The notes under the pieces: generated by a model
Database searches by the model: none
What the model was told of the DNA's origin: nothing
Seen by the model: the letters and a program-made list of their open reading frames with translations, nothing else
Shown here: positions 1-11,864 of the stretch, in pieces
Layout of the letters: every line of letters begins with the position of its first letter
Numbering within the stretch: position 1 is the stretch's first letter
Program-made: the position numbers and the translations under genes
NCBI GenBank assembly: GCA_021307315.1
Contig: JAJSPD010000002.1
Location: forward strand, 682,001 to 746,000
Reading direction: 5' to 3'
DNA from: Bisporella sp. PMI_857
Taxonomy: Eukaryota > Ascomycota > Leotiomycetes > Helotiales > Helotiaceae
DNA: 64,000 nt

Positions 1-1341
1 TACATATCTCCAAGAATATCACAGATGCTCTTTGCTGATGAAATCAAGGCATTGGTAGTAACTTGCGGAGGTGGTCCAGATCACCGTGCATACGGATTTC
101 AATACTGGCGCAATCCAGGTCCTTTCGTACAGTACTTAGGGTTCCCTGGGGTATGACTGCCAAGAAGCATCCGTTGTTGCAAGAAACAAGACTAACTTTT
201 ACCCTAGGCGAAAGGACAGTTCATGGGCTTTTGGAGCACATTTTCCAATGCTGTCTTTGCGTATTCCGGGGTGGAAAATATATCACTAGCTGCAGCAGAG
301 ACACAAGCTCCCAGAAGGAATATGTAAGCATCTTGCTTGAGTAATTCCAGAAGTTTATATCAGCTGCACTTCGATAAAGAAATACTAACCTCGTGACAGC
401 CCCATCGCAGCCAAGAGAATCTTTGTGAGAGTCAGCCTGTTTTATGGTATGCTCAATTTCCACTGCGAGATGGTTGAACTGCTGACTGATTCGATAGTTC
501 TATCAATCTTCATGGTTGGACTTATCGTGCCTTCAAATGACGAGCATCTTCAAGTCTCCACTGGAGATGCAGCACAGTCTCCATTCGTCATCGCAGCTAA
601 AAGAGCAGGAATCAAAGTAGTTCCTTCAATCATCAATGCGGTGGTACTAACGTCTGCCTGGAGCGCTGGAAACTCTGGCCTTCTTGGAAGCTCCCGAAAT
701 CTCTATGGACTTGCGCGTGAAGGCAAGGCACCAAAGTTCTTCTTACGGATCAACCGCTTCGGTATACCATATGTGGCCGTAACGTTCATGAGTCTCTTCA
801 TTTGCCTTGGTTTCATGAGTCTGTCCACGAACGCCTCCACTGCTTTTGGATGGCTACAAGATCTCGTTTCCGTCGCAACGCTTGTCAACTGGATCGTCAT
901 CTGCATCGTTTACCTACGTGTCTTCTATGGGATGAAGAAACAAGGTATCTCTCGCAGTGATCTGCCCTGGAAAGGGCCACTCCAGCCATATCTTGCCTGG
1001 AGCGGTCTCATCTCTTTCGGAATATTGGTGTTTTTCGGTGGGTATGTCGTCTTCATACACGGCCAGTAAGTAATCTCTCACCCTCTGACTCTGCGTAGAC
1101 TCAATGGGGTCACTAATAACATTCTCCTCGTAGCTGGGATGACGAGACATTTGTCTCGTCATACATAAATATTCCCCTTGTACTCATATTCTACTTTGGG
1201 TACAAGTTCACCAAGAAGACGAAAATCATTCCCCTAGCAGAAATTCCCATTCAGCATTTTATTGACATTGCCAATGCAACTCCAGAGCCTCCAGCTAAGC
1301 CTGTTGTTGGCTGGAGAAGACTAAATATTCTCTGGAGCTAG
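1..1341 (+). CDS. Amino acid permease, C-terminal part (APC superfamily, fungal YAT type), cut by window start
   Basis: Plasma-membrane permease that would import amino acids by proton symport (family knowledge). The frame is rebuilt from exons of about 59-150, 208-323, 400-446, 498-1065 and 1134-1341, all joining in phase. Visible family hallmarks are the GGGPDHRAYGFQYWR stretch, FSNAVFAYSGVENISLAAAE, the NSGLLGSSRNLYGLAREG loop, and several hydrophobic spans such as LVNWIVICIVYLRVFYG and a final INIPLVLILYFGYKF before a short cytosolic tail. The 5' half lies outside the window. Bases 1-58 stay open in the same frame, but a TGCTGATG branch-like site followed by TAG at 56-58 suggests they are intron. 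Substrate cannot be told from this fragment. Confidence 0.88.
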
Positions 1342-1806
1342 ACGGAGGACAGTTTTGTTCCTCGTGGCTAGAAAAATATATGGTCAGCCATGATATTTGA
1401 AGCGTACGCAGTCCGGGCGATGATAGTCGGAAATTAAAGCCTCAAACCCTTCTGAGAAAACCCACCATCTATGGCTATAACTATAACGCCGCGAACTCCC
1501 CCTTATCTAGCTGTAAAACTAAACTACAATTTTTGAGCAAAGTAGTGCAAATCCAGAATAAGACCTAAGTTGCATTACCTAAACCTAGTCAGATAAATTA
1601 CAGAAACTGCAACAAAGATCGAGACTTTTGTTCTCCCAAACGGTTTTCCTCCACCTACTCATAAAAATTCCGCCTAACTATGTCTTTGCAAATTTATCGA
1701 TTTTGTGCTTCAGCATGCACCAATAATGAGAAAAAGGGGATACATGACCATCAAATCCGATCCTCTGCTCAGGTTACGCCATCGATCCTATCCAATACTC
1801 GGTCGT
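1342..1806. other. Intergenic, convergent 3' ends
   Basis: This 465-base gap separates the permease (+) and the VOC protein (-), so it should hold two 3' UTRs and polyadenylation sites. It is AT-rich. No ORF with coding character was seen. Confidence 0.5.
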
Positions 1807-2282
1807 CTACTGTTCTGTAACGGGTGCGTGGCATACCACCTCGATATTATTCCCAGCAGGATCCAACACAAAGGCAGCGTAGTAGTTTGGGTGATAGTGC
1901 CTTACACCCGGAGGACCATTGCACTTGCCACCTGCTGCTATCCCGGCAGCATGAAATGCATCGACCACAACTCGGTCTGACAATACGACATGGTCAATCA
2001 ATTAAAATCTCAGCTTTATCGCAGAATCTGCTAATCTGCCACGAGACAGGACTCACCGTTAGCTGTAAAGGCATGGTGGGATTTCACGTTAGGTTCTTCG
2101 GTCACTGCGATCAACCAGAAGTCCGCGGACCGGCCAGTATCGCTGAAGCCAGCAACCTCCTGATTTGGTCCTTCGGTGTGCCACTTTTTGTACCCAACTG
2201 GTTTCAAAGCAGCCTCGTACCAAGCGAGAGCCGCTGCGTGGACTGAAGAAGAGACAAAGGCGCCTGTATGGTCGATACCCAT
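1807..2282 (-). CDS. VOC / glyoxalase-fold small protein (131 aa)
   Basis: Two exons, 2282-2057 and 1976-1807, join in phase through a GTGAGT donor and a TGTCAG acceptor to give 131 residues. The start MGIDHTGAFVSSSVHAAALA and the end VLDPAGNNIEVVCH are typical of single-domain vicinal-oxygen-chelate proteins, in which H and E residues of paired beta-alpha-beta-beta-beta units bind a metal; here DH near residue 5, HYHPNYYAAF in the middle and the IEVV strand near the end are visible. Fungal members are usually annotated glyoxalase/bleomycin-resistance/dioxygenase family, but the substrate is unknown. The gene is convergent with the permease upstream in the window. The fold is secure; the reaction is not. 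Confidence 0.85.
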
Positions 2283-3183
2283 CTTGATAGATTTGCACTA
2301 ATGATGGACCGTTCAAAGTCTTAATTCGATTCGTTGGAAATGACGAGAAACAGGCTGTAATGTTTCTTTGTTAGATGTCGACCCTTGGTGAGCTTGAATA
2401 GCCAACGATATCTGCGCGAAGAGCTTGGTCTGTCTCAGCTTCAAGGATCACCCCAAATAATATCAGTAGGCACTTGTTGAATTACCAGTAGCTTCAATTC
2501 TCGGTGCTTTGGCCCACATTTGACTGCAGGCAAGGGAGGGATTGCAGATGATCTAGTACAAAGGGAATGAGCAGTTGAACTAAAATAATTCCTTGGCTAA
2601 ATGACTAAGCAAGTATGTGGATACAAATATCCTGACGAACTGGTCAGGTTCAAAGATGGGGGAAGCTTATCTCACTAGCCTCCTGATAAGCAAGTCTTGA
2701 GGTCTAAGCTTTCAGACGAACCCATCCTTTCTTAGAAAAGGCTGAAATGAGTATAATTTGAGAACAAGGAAGAAGTAAAAGCTCCTTAACATAAGCAAAC
2801 ATTAGCACTTGCCACTGTAGCTTTCGAAAAGTTGAAGGCGATGTTAACGATCAATTGGTATAAAGAGACCTGATATTCGAAGACTTGGTTTACTTCTCCT
2901 GGGTATGGACCGGAAATGGGGTAGGCACATTAAAGAGCCGAGACCCTTTCGAGAATGGTGATACGTATATTCCCTTTTGGGATGGCGAACAGCTGGTTGA
3001 TCAAATGGAAACACCTTGATGTCATACGCCTTCCGCATGGCATGCATGGAGATCCCCGTCGAAGAGGGGAAAAGGGCGTGACAGCTTTCAACTTTTGAGA
3101 TATATAAAAAAGCTACCGCCAACCCCAACTGCTTCTGACTTGAGAACAAAGTCATCCTGTACCTCAACAAGCACCACCACATC
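2283..3183. other. Intergenic between two divergent genes
   Basis: About 900 bases between the VOC protein (-) and the HAD hydrolase (+) should hold both promoters. A minus-strand frame at 2844-3302 overlaps the start of the hydrolase and has no family resemblance, so it is not called. Confidence 0.5.
3101..3110 (+). promoter_or_regulatory. TATA-like element upstream of the HAD hydrolase
   Basis: The run TATATAAAAA lies about 75 bases before the ATG at 3184, a plausible TATA-box distance for a fungal gene. This is a sequence match only. Confidence 0.45.
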
Positions 3184-4106
3184 ATGGGTTCTCCGTCAAA
3201 GCACGTCGTCTTCGATGTTGTCGGGACATGTGTCTCATATGATGTATTTTTCGAAAGCATTAGAAAGACCATAGGGTCACAGCTCCTTGACCAAGGCATC
3301 AAGCCCGATCTCTTCGCTTTCGCATGGCTCGAATCTTGCGAGCGAGAATTCGCCTACCTCTCCATCTCGGAGCGATATGTGACTTTTGTCGAGGTACTGC
3401 GTTCACTCTTCTACAGAATCTTGGGGATGGCAGGCATCGAGAGACCGCGCGAGTTTGTGGCCGAAGAGCAACGGGATGCTATCGTAGCCACCTACTCAAA
3501 GCTCGGCGCCAGGGAGGGCGTCAAGGAAACCTTCCAACTGCTTCGTGATGCGGGCTTCACTGTCTGGTGCCTCAGTACCGCCAGTCCTGAGCGAGTGCAG
3601 GGGTATTTTTCTGCTATCGGTCTTGATATGCCCGCCGAGAATATCACATCTTGTGATACGAAGGGGATAGCAAAACCTGCTCTTGCTGTGTATGAGTCAG
3701 TCTTCAAGACGTTTGGCAAGGATGATGTGAAGTGGTTTGCGGCCGCACACAGTAAGTCAGTCCTTCTAATCAAAGTCAATGGCACTTTACTGTCCCGAGA
3801 TTGTGACAATATCTGTTTGGTGAAATATGCACTAATAATGCATTTATAAAAAGTGTGGGACGTGTCTGCCGCACATAAAGTCGGGTAAGTCAAACCTATC
3901 TCCTCCTATCTTTTGGTTGCTTTGGCAATCATGTCATATTTTTCAAGTAAGCAAAAGAAAGTATTTATAACGTTGCCTGCAGGTTTCGTGGTGCCTATTG
4001 CACTGTGTATGAGAAGGAGTCGTGTGCTGAGATATTCGGTGGAGAAATGGAAATCACCACGGATACCTTACCAGAGTTGGCAAGAAAAATAATCGCAGCA
4101 TCATGA
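3184..4106 (+). CDS. Haloacid dehalogenase-like hydrolase (type II HAD), 240 aa
   Basis: Three exons, 3184-3751, 3854-3884 and 3983-4106, join in phase; the 31-base middle exon is short but supplies a conserved segment. HAD motif I is FDVVGT with the nucleophile Asp11; motif II is LSTAS; the conserved Lys lies in DTKGIAKPAL; the acidic motif is MWDVSAAHKVGFRGAYC, split over the last two introns exactly as required for in-phase joining. The cap-domain pattern and length match L-2-haloacid dehalogenase-like proteins common in Pezizomycotina. The family acts on small halogenated or phosphorylated acids through an aspartyl-enzyme intermediate; the actual substrate cannot be read from sequence. 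No signal peptide, so probably cytosolic. Confidence 0.9.
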
Positions 4107-5296
4107 GCTACGCATCTGCGCTACTCGAAGCCATGCGACGCTTAGCTTGAGTGTGATTACCAGCTCTACAGATACACTAGTTGTGTGCAGTAAACCAGTT
4201 CAGGAAGCAATACACTTTCTTTCATCTACTCGGATAATTAGAATGATAGATTACCAGATATAATGGATTGGATCTTTGAGCGTGGAATAAGGTATCACCA
4301 ACTAGTCATCTTCTAATAGTAATCAACTAAGTTATATCGGCCCATTGTCAAAAAGGTACGATCATGACCTCCCTGCTTTCATCATCTACGGGACAGTTCC
4401 CATCCAGAAAAGTCTAAAAGCATGCTCGCTACCAATGTTTCAGTCCCAAGTCAATCGTCGTCCCACGACCCACTGACATCAACCTCCGCAACAAAATGCT
4501 GCTTTCGCATCGACCCGGATGTTCGAGGTATCCAACGAAACCAGCTTAACACGCCTCGTCTCAACAGAGTCGAAGAATCTGTTGCACATCGTAAACCCAC
4601 CGCTAAAAATACGTTGATCCCGCAGTTTGAAAAGCCTCCATCCACCTCTCTCTAAATGCTTCCACTGCGCAACGCAATCTCCTACCTACAACTTATCCGC
4701 ATCCTCATCCTCACCAGCCACACGTATAACTCCTACGAACCCGCCCCCAAAACCAGCCAATCCGGCCAACACAACATCACAAATACACCATACACCTCAA
4801 CAACCTCCAGTCTCTGACGCACATCGCAACATGACATCTAAAAACAACCCTTTCGATCCTCACGTCCAAGCCACCCAACGCACCCCTCCAAACCGAGAAG
4901 GGAAAGAATGAAGAAGAATAAGAATAAAATAAAATTGACAAATCCTAACCCCATCCAACCAACATCACCGATGAGAAATAATGTCACACGTCGCACATCC
5001 TACGATATAAATACCCCCTTTTTTTTCCCCAATGCGGATCTTCCCTTTCGGGCCGCACCAATATATACGCACGCACACAGCCACCGGCTTTCTAAAAAAG
5101 AATTTTAAAAAAAAATTCCATTACGGGAAGGCAATAAATACAACACAGCACAGCACAGCACAAGAACGCACATAATAATAAAATATCCGGGGTAATAAAA
5201 GGGGAGGAAGGGGGAGGGGGGAGGAACAGAAACCCACCAATCCACTAAAGCTCCCACGTGGGAAGCTCGCCAGGAAGGGTGGTGGTGGTGGGAGCA

Positions 5297-5312
5297 TGCT
5301 TGCTTGCTTGCT
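5297..5312. repeat. Tandem TGCT repeat (4 copies)
   Basis: Four tandem TGCT units are followed by two TGCA units. This is a simple sequence repeat in the low-complexity region. Confidence 0.9.
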
Positions 5313-5420
5313 TGCATGCATGGCAATATGCAAACATTGTATACCCAAAAAAAAAAACCTAACTTTGAGCCTCCAGCTTCAGCCCTCGGTCTCCCTTTTA
5401 CAAAAAAAGGGAAAGCCAAG

Positions 5421-5440
5421 GAGAGAGAGAGAGGGAGAGA
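5421..5440. repeat. GA-rich microsatellite
   Basis: Seven GA units, then GGGAGAGA, form a purine tract next to a run of A in lines around 5401. Confidence 0.85.
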
Positions 5441-5670
5441 CACATGTATATGTTATATTGCTTGTGAACTTTACAGTACAATATAACCTCGGGTATTCAA
5501 GGAATCGGGATTTCCGGATCGAGGAAGTAGAAAAGAACTTCGCTGGGGAGAGCTTTACTTATTGAGCAGGTGTTTTTATGCCCAGACCTCGGCACGTGGG
5601 GATTTTTTTAATTGAGAGAGAAAAGGGAATAATGAAGCGAGGTTGCTATTTTGACGTTCGAGCTGATGAT

Positions 5671-5696
5671 TCTCTCTCTCTCTCTCTCTCTCTCTC
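5671..5696. repeat. (TC)13 microsatellite
   Basis: Thirteen uninterrupted TC dinucleotides, the longest perfect dinucleotide repeat noticed in the window. Such pyrimidine tracts are common in fungal promoters and 5' UTRs and are length-polymorphic. Confidence 0.95.
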
Positions 5697-6540
5697 CATC
5701 ATATGCATGAGTAAATGGATTGTGTGTTGTTGATTTCGGAAGGGTGGGTGGGGGATACGATGCAAGCATGGTAGCAATACGGGACACCTATATTCTCTTG
5801 TCTTTTTTGTAACGGTCCAACGGTTCTTCCTCTTACGTTACGAGGGGTACCATTCGCCAAGGGCGAACACCCCCGACGCACCGCAGAAAAGGTACTTCAG
5901 CCTGAAAGTGGTCCGATTCTATCTTTACGCAAACGCTGACAGCTGTGCCACAGGCAGTTGAGAAGTTACGCGGAAGGCCAGGGCAGCATAAACTTTGCTG
6001 GGAAGAAAATGAAATGGAAAGATGAAAGAACCTTGAGTGGCGTCGAAGAGCATGAAATTTAAGAGAATTGAAAATTCGCAGGAGGGGAACACAATTTAAC
6101 AAGGATCGATGCAGATCCAATTCAGCAAATAGATGTTTGGGTACGCATGACATTCCACAATGCTAGTGATGATAGGTAGCGCGCTCGCCCCAAATGCAAA
6201 TCCCAAATAAAAAAAATATATGTAAATATACACGGGAATGGAACTCCTAAAAATGATAATGCCTCTCGCTCATCAAACAGCAGAGAAGGAAAGATGATTC
6301 CGAACTTTTTTTGAACTCCAAAGACCCGATGCGCGCGTGAGCACGTCTTCCCTGACCTGGGCTCGCGCCATTCCCATTACTCTCTTATCCTTGCGGCGCA
6401 CTCTTGACCCATACCGAATATTAACTCTCCTTGCTCTCAGTAGTGATATAGCAGACCGTGACCGCGGCACAGCCTGCACGTCTCTCGCTTTGCACCTCTC
6501 TTGATATCTTTACAGCTCCCGCTCCCGATATGCCTACGAC

Positions 6541-6774
6541 CTATCTCCGGCAAGCCGTGCTCCAGCTCTCGGATGGAAAGTTGACTGGGCTGGGGGGTGG
6601 AGGTGGTGGAGCTTGATAGTCGGTCGCATCTCCGATATGTCGATACTCATATGGGCTCTTTGCCTTGCGATCTAGCTCGAACATATCGATCTGGGCAAAC
6701 GAGGTGCTCGGAAGTAGTGGAGATCGACGGCGAGGTAAAGGGCTCGCAATGGGAGTTTGAACTTGGGAAGGCAT
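6541..6774 (-). CDS. Hypothetical proline-rich small protein (77 aa)
   Basis: I do not recognise this protein. The ATG at 6774 sits in a good fungal start context (purines/A before ATG, and a CT-rich leader on the minus strand). The product starts MPSQVQTPIASPLPRRRSPL, continues with a plausible ordered stretch containing FAQIDMFELDRKAKSPYEYR, then a run of six prolines, and ends WSTACRR. Composition looks coding (balanced, no low-complexity frame artefact except the proline run), and S/T-P sites are frequent. No donor site was found that would bypass the stop, so it is called as a single exon, but it could be the first exon of a larger gene whose remainder was not found. Surroundings are repeat-rich and otherwise empty. 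Confidence 0.5.
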   Translation of the reverse strand: MPSQVQTPIASPLPRRRSPLLPSTSFAQIDMFELDRKAKSPYEYRHIGDATDYQAPPPPPPSPVNFPSESWSTACRR

Positions 6775-7896
6775 TTTGCTAATTTTGTGAAATTGGGTGA
6801 GAGAAAGGTTTGTGGAGGATCTTGTGAAGGTCGGAAATATTGGGGAGGAACGTGGTTCTTATTCCGAGAGGGGGGAGCTGGCTGACAGTCCTGAAATCTT
6901 GCGAGGTCGCACTTTGTTGTAATTATGCTTAGCTGAGATTGGGGTCAGTATATATTGACCCTGATATGACTGGTAGGTGCTTACCACAAGCAAAGATGAC
7001 TACCGCGGCGTAACAGAAAGATCAGATGAGGCTGTATGGTAGTACAACGATGACTTTGAGCTTTTTGAGGAGAGCAACAAGATTATTGCAGGTAGCTCGT
7101 ATTTGGAGAAAGAATCAAAGTGAGAGGTATTAGTCAGAAAGGGTTTAAATGTCAAACTTTGGAAGAGAAAACAAGAACCCAAAAAGGTGTCCCCAAGCTG
7201 GGGAAGGCATGTATTTAACATATTTTCTAAGAAAGAGACCACAAGAGAGTAAGTAGGACACACCCCATCCCTTTCCGGGCTTGGGGGGTCGGGGGGAACC
7301 CAAACGACGAGACAACAATTCCCCTCCCCCCTTCTTTCCTCCTTCCTCCCCCCCTGGTCAAGAATGTTCCACGAAATCCATGGAATGGCACGCCCAGAGC
7401 CGGTTCACTATACAATACTAACAATAACGCTCTCTCCGGGACAAAGTACTCTACTGGTCAAACGGGTCCCCCTGTCAAGTACAGTAAGTAAAAGCAAAAT
7501 CACCAAAACAAGACAAACAGGGTCGCCAGGAATAATCTCCGACCTCAGACCTTTCTTTCCCCCCTCCCCAAAAAGTTCCAACGCATCAAAATCTTGACAT
7601 TGACATGGTACTGTAGGGTTGGGGGTGTGTTTTGGGGTGTCCCGATTGCCCCGGGAGCCGGGGCAGAGGTCCCGAGAAAAGGATGCAGTGGAGAGGGAAA
7701 AGCGGGTTGCTGCTGAAAATGCCTCTCCCCCCCCTCCCCTACCGGATAGATCAGATTCTTTTGGAAATTAGTACAATCGAATCCTTGTTTGGAACAATTA
7801 TATTTAAATTTCTTATGCGCGTGGGGAATGTAATGGCAAGGTAAGGTAGGGTTTCTGTTTTTGTTGCTGTTTGCTTTTATTTTTTTAAATTTTTTA

Positions 7897-7923
7897 TTGC
7901 TGCTGCTGCTGCTGTTGTTGTTT
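7897..7923. repeat. CTG/TTG trinucleotide repeat
   Basis: Five tandem TGC units are followed by TGT/TTG units and flanked by T-rich DNA. It lies in non-coding sequence. Confidence 0.85.
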
Positions 7924-8540
7924 GCTAAGGACCGAAAAATATTAAAACCGATATATGCAATCAATCAATCATCATTCGACAGACACACGCATCACCCCCT
8001 CCCCCCTCTTAGATGCCACCATGTCCACACCGAATAGTAATAGCAAATCATAATATAACGCAGGCGTCAAGCGGTGAGGAAGGGAAAGCAAAGCAACAAA
8101 AGGCTCCATGAGGCAGGCAACCGGAGGATTGGACAGAATTACGGCCGCTCGCCTCTTCTCACCTCTCTCTCTCTCGCACACCACCTATGGCATGATAAGG
8201 GAGTCATCCTTCGTAATAGCTGAGTGTGGAAGGTGTTGAGCATGCCTTGGATGTTCGTGGGGATCCAGGTGCGTTTTGCCCCCCGCCCCTCCCCTTGTCT
8301 TTTATGTCCAAAATAAGTCCTGGGCTGGACTGGGCTGGACTGTAATCCCACCTCCCATGCCTGAGCTAGGGTGTTTATCCAAGGAAGGGGGGGATTAGGC
8401 GTGGGGAGATGAGATGAGAGTCCCTGGAACAAGAATGAGGCTTACTTATACTTACGGGACATCCACTGGATTGGGGCGTGGGGTGGGCTTGGGGCTGCGG
8501 AGAGCACGGTACTGTACTATATCAAGTTAAAGGCAGGGAG

Positions 8541-8562
8541 AGGGGGGGGGGAGGGGGGAGGA
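8541..8562. repeat. G-tract
   Basis: Runs of nine to ten and then six G residues separated by single A bases. On this strand the tracts could form a G-quadruplex, but that is inference only. Confidence 0.7.
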
Positions 8563-9932
8563 AGGGTTGGTTGGGATTCCTCATTTATTTATTAAATCTC
8601 ATCTCAAACGTCTTCCTTTTTGGAACCAAGATTCAGATGAAAATATAATTATGATATTTATGGATTTCAATAACCATAATAATCAATGCACCCGTGTTTG
8701 CATACCTCCCTTCCTTCCCATCCCCCCCTTTTTTCCATTAAAAACCCGGCAGACATACCATTCCCTCAGTGTTTCACATCGCAAACAAAACTGGAGAAGC
8801 CCGGAACGGGCCCTCCCATCTTCACCTCATCCATATCCCCCGACTAACCCCAGCCAGCCGTCCTCTGCTGACAGGATAAACCCGCGAGCGAGCCGGCAAA
8901 TCCTAAAGATGCATTCCGGAGCGAAAGACTAAGCAGAGCAAAAGCAAAGCAAAGCAAGCCTCATCTCAGACCACCCCGTTCTTACGAGAGCAACGTCATG
9001 CTTTACGAAAGCGCTGAGGTGAGGCAAAGCACTGGCTCGAGTATCAGATATATGTCTCCAGATCAAGTATTATAAGTATCAGATTAATCTGCTGGGGATC
9101 TTACAAGATCGGACAGACGACACGTCAATTCCGTGTCCCCCTCCCCAGTCCTCGGCTCGGTATCCATCCCCCCGGCCTGGACAGATGGTTGATCTTCTGC
9201 CACGTTGTAACTGCTCGTACCAAGTCTGATCGTTCCCGGCCTGTCGGTCTTGGGCCAAGACACCCCTTTCCCATTGCTCTGCTTGACAGGATCAAATATT
9301 GGAACAGCGCACAACAGAATGCAAAGAAGCAATAATCGATTTCAGCCTCCGATTTGCATAGATATGTCGCACATTGCAGCCAGCTAGTCGGCTTCAGCTC
9401 TAGTCTCCATCATACTGACCATCTTTACTGCCAATGGGCAGCAGCTATTCATTTTTCCGACGCTGATGAGTCAACTGTGAAGAGCTGGAGATTGTGATGG
9501 GATAATGCGTCAATCCAAGCTTGCTACAACCACCAAATCTCACACCGAGTTACTCACTTCGGGAAATCCAGTTGTGACTTCACCTACGCCTGCGGAATGT
9601 TTGCTCGAAATACCTTCTCTTGGGTTTGTGTACCGTTGCATTTAGGCACCGATAAAGACGCCAGAATAAATTGCACCCAAGAAAGCTTTGCAGCCGTACG
9701 CAACACACCCCTTTGATCGCATGGTAAGAATGGCAGAAGGTCTGGTTTATTTCCTCGTAATTCATGGGTTTCTGCCTCTACCATTACTGTATGTCGTGCC
9801 TTCTTCCCTACACTCTGCTCCATCGTGTGTCACACTAACATAGGTCTTCCTCAACTCTATGTTTACCGCCTGAATTCCATGACTACTTCTGCTCGAAAGT
9901 TGAGAATAGCACTCCTAATGCTTGAGCGCAGT

Positions 9933-11107
9933 TTAAGGCGTGGCGCGCATGATTCGCTCGCTATTCTCCACTTGTTCAATCTCTTTGGACAACCAGAATA
10001 TCAGGTTTGTTGAAGCAGCAAGCCGGTTTTGCTGCTTCCAGTTATTGGCGATAGAGGAGCCCATACTTGCGTTTCCAATAAGTGCCTTCAGAATGTCGTC
10101 ACTTGACAACTCTCCCACCGCCTTGCGCCCATCATCGACCCCCGAAGCCATGCTTCTCGATGATCTAAATAAAGCCAAAGTGACTTTCCTTGCTCTGAAC
10201 ACCCTGGTATCCATTTATGATTACAATTCCGTTGTCTTCCCATATTCTCGAGGTTCCATACGTTCCAATACTGTTCTTCATTGCCACTGAGAGTAACTTG
10301 CCACACGCAAACCAATCTAACGGACAATTTCCTTTGGAATGGCGGTGGGTTCCACTTCGGCCGGAAGCCAACCTCCAGATCCGAGAATTTGTTTTCCTCC
10401 ACTGGCAGAGAGCTTTTGCATGGCGTATAGTACCAATAACCGGCAATGATTCAATTCGAGTGACGATAGTATCCACAGCAATGCTCGCACATATGGGATA
10501 AGCTCCGGAGCCAACTCGAAACCAAGGACGATTGTATTTGAGCGCTTCTTGGCGAGATTCGACAGAAGTATGAAATATGCAAGGGATAGGAACGCGACAA
10601 CGGAATGCGCTTAATCCTATTGACTAGAAGCGCTCACTTGAAGTTGTGAAGAACGCATGCCTTCTCACCAGACGTCGGGGCGACATTGGTGTAGGATCTT
10701 GAGCCTCGATAATGATGACTCGAGGGTCATTGAACGCGGTAATCTAATATCTTTTGAAACTTTGAACACGTGTAGGTTGCCAATTGTCAACGGAAGACGA
10801 TCGCGCTCACCTTCCAGATTTTCAGTCAGAGCTCCGTAGCAAGTGCGGGAAATAAGGCGAATGTCTCGTCGTCATTACCTTCAGAGAATGTATTAGGTTA
10901 TTCTGTCAAAAGGCATGCTGTGATTTCTGTGTCCATAGAAGTATCGCTACGCTTTTTGGCGGCAACTTCCTTCGTATTCTGGTCAATCTTTATCAAGCGT
11001 TGAAACCAGTTTGAAGACTGTAGGATTTGCAGAGCTGCAAAACTGCGAATAATTGGGAAGTGGAGGTCATCTGTGTGAGGGTCGCTGAATTTGGTAGGAG
11101 GATTCAA
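9933..11107 (-). pseudogene. Degenerate 2EXR-domain gene
   Basis: On the minus strand the frame reads FALFPALATEL, then a stop (TGA, 10828-10826), then LKIWK. After a GTGAGC...TTAG intron it reads TAFNDPRVIIIEAQDP, and further on PIPCIFHTSVESRQEALKYN. This order (F.LFP.LP.ELR.KIW, then PRV.EIE, then LLHV.RESR.EAL) is the signature of the fungal 2EXR family, proteins of unknown function expanded in Pezizomycotina. The TGA stands where the family has Arg, so CGA to TGA is likely. A second in-frame stop (TAA, 10900-10898) lies in the N-terminal part, and no ATG was found for that frame. Downstream, matching segments (for example LGFELAPELIPYVRA) appear in a different frame, suggesting a frameshift. 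The 3' limit is uncertain. Confidence 0.6.
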
Positions 11108-11864
11108 AGTTCTACATGGAGGAGGGTCGACTACAAAACTATCTCATTGAAAGAACCCTTGGGCTCGCCTTAATCACTCAATCCATTTCACTCACTCCAA
11201 ACCACCACAAGCTAGTAAGCAGCCTCAGAAACCAAGATAAGAGCTAGCTAGTGAAGATGGTCGCTGTCTAATTTTGTGCTGCCGGGGCCTGATGATACCA
11301 ACCTATTGGCAGTTACTTCTTCTTACGAGGTAATTTATGGCGCTGTATTCGATTCTTGCTGTATATACCATATAATAATGTGTTCATAATCTCTTCAGTC
11401 TCTCCCACTGCATGAAATTATCCCAAAACATCCACATGGAAGCCGAGTCAGTGAACTAAAGTCCACCAAGAAAGGGCGTAAGTAAAATTTGGCCAACCAA
11501 ACTGGACCAGTTCCCCTTCATAAACACTCAAAGCCATTCACGGCTCCAAGCCTATCTCACCGTCACTACGCGGCTACTAATTTAAGTCTGGTAGATCTTT
11601 TCAAATGTTTTCTCGATAACATTGTGGGGTATCTCTCGTAAGCGTCTAAAATGCGCCGTTATAATCTACAAATAATCCCTATGATAGACCGCAAACTCCA
11701 CGTGATATATACTATGAGTATGCTCCCATCTAGTGCTGCGCTCCATGAAAATGCTCTCTTTCCACAAACTCATTATCTCTGCACCGAATTCCTTGAATAC
11801 GCCGTGCTCCTAGCCAAAGTGATTATCAGAAGCATGAAGAAACGTGCGAGGCGCCAAGAGACCC
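11108..11864. other. Intergenic
   Basis: No coding frame supported. The right end should hold the 3' UTR of the DNMT5-type gene. Confidence 0.4.

Larger units (their letters stand above)
4107..6540. other. Gene-poor, low-complexity intergenic region
   Basis: No convincing coding exon was found. The stretch holds C-rich and A-rich tracts, short tandem repeats and homopolymers, as is typical of long fungal untranslated or promoter DNA. Open frames at 4422-5108 (+) and 5105-5443 (-) are compositionally biased translations of these tracts. The left part should include the 3' UTR of the HAD hydrolase, the right part the 3' UTR of the 77-aa gene. Confidence 0.5.
6775..9932. other. Gene-poor region with homopolymers and pyrimidine tracts
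   Basis: It contains long G, C and T/C runs and repeats, and no frame with recognisable protein features. It may carry a long 5' leader and promoter for the 77-aa minus-strand gene. Frames at 9084-9332 and 9584-9823 (both -) have start codons but no family resemblance and were not called. Confidence 0.45.

Noticed and set aside
4422..4911. Overlapping plus-strand frames rich in Ser, Thr and Pro
   Set aside because: Compositionally biased C-rich DNA read in several frames; no start context or splice support.
5105..5443. Minus-strand 112-codon frame rich in Leu, Ser and Cys
   Set aside because: It is a translation of homopolymers and microsatellites and has no stable composition; not a gene.
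9584..9823. Minus-strand 79-codon frame
   Set aside because: No family resemblance, and a competing frame overlaps it; left as non-coding.
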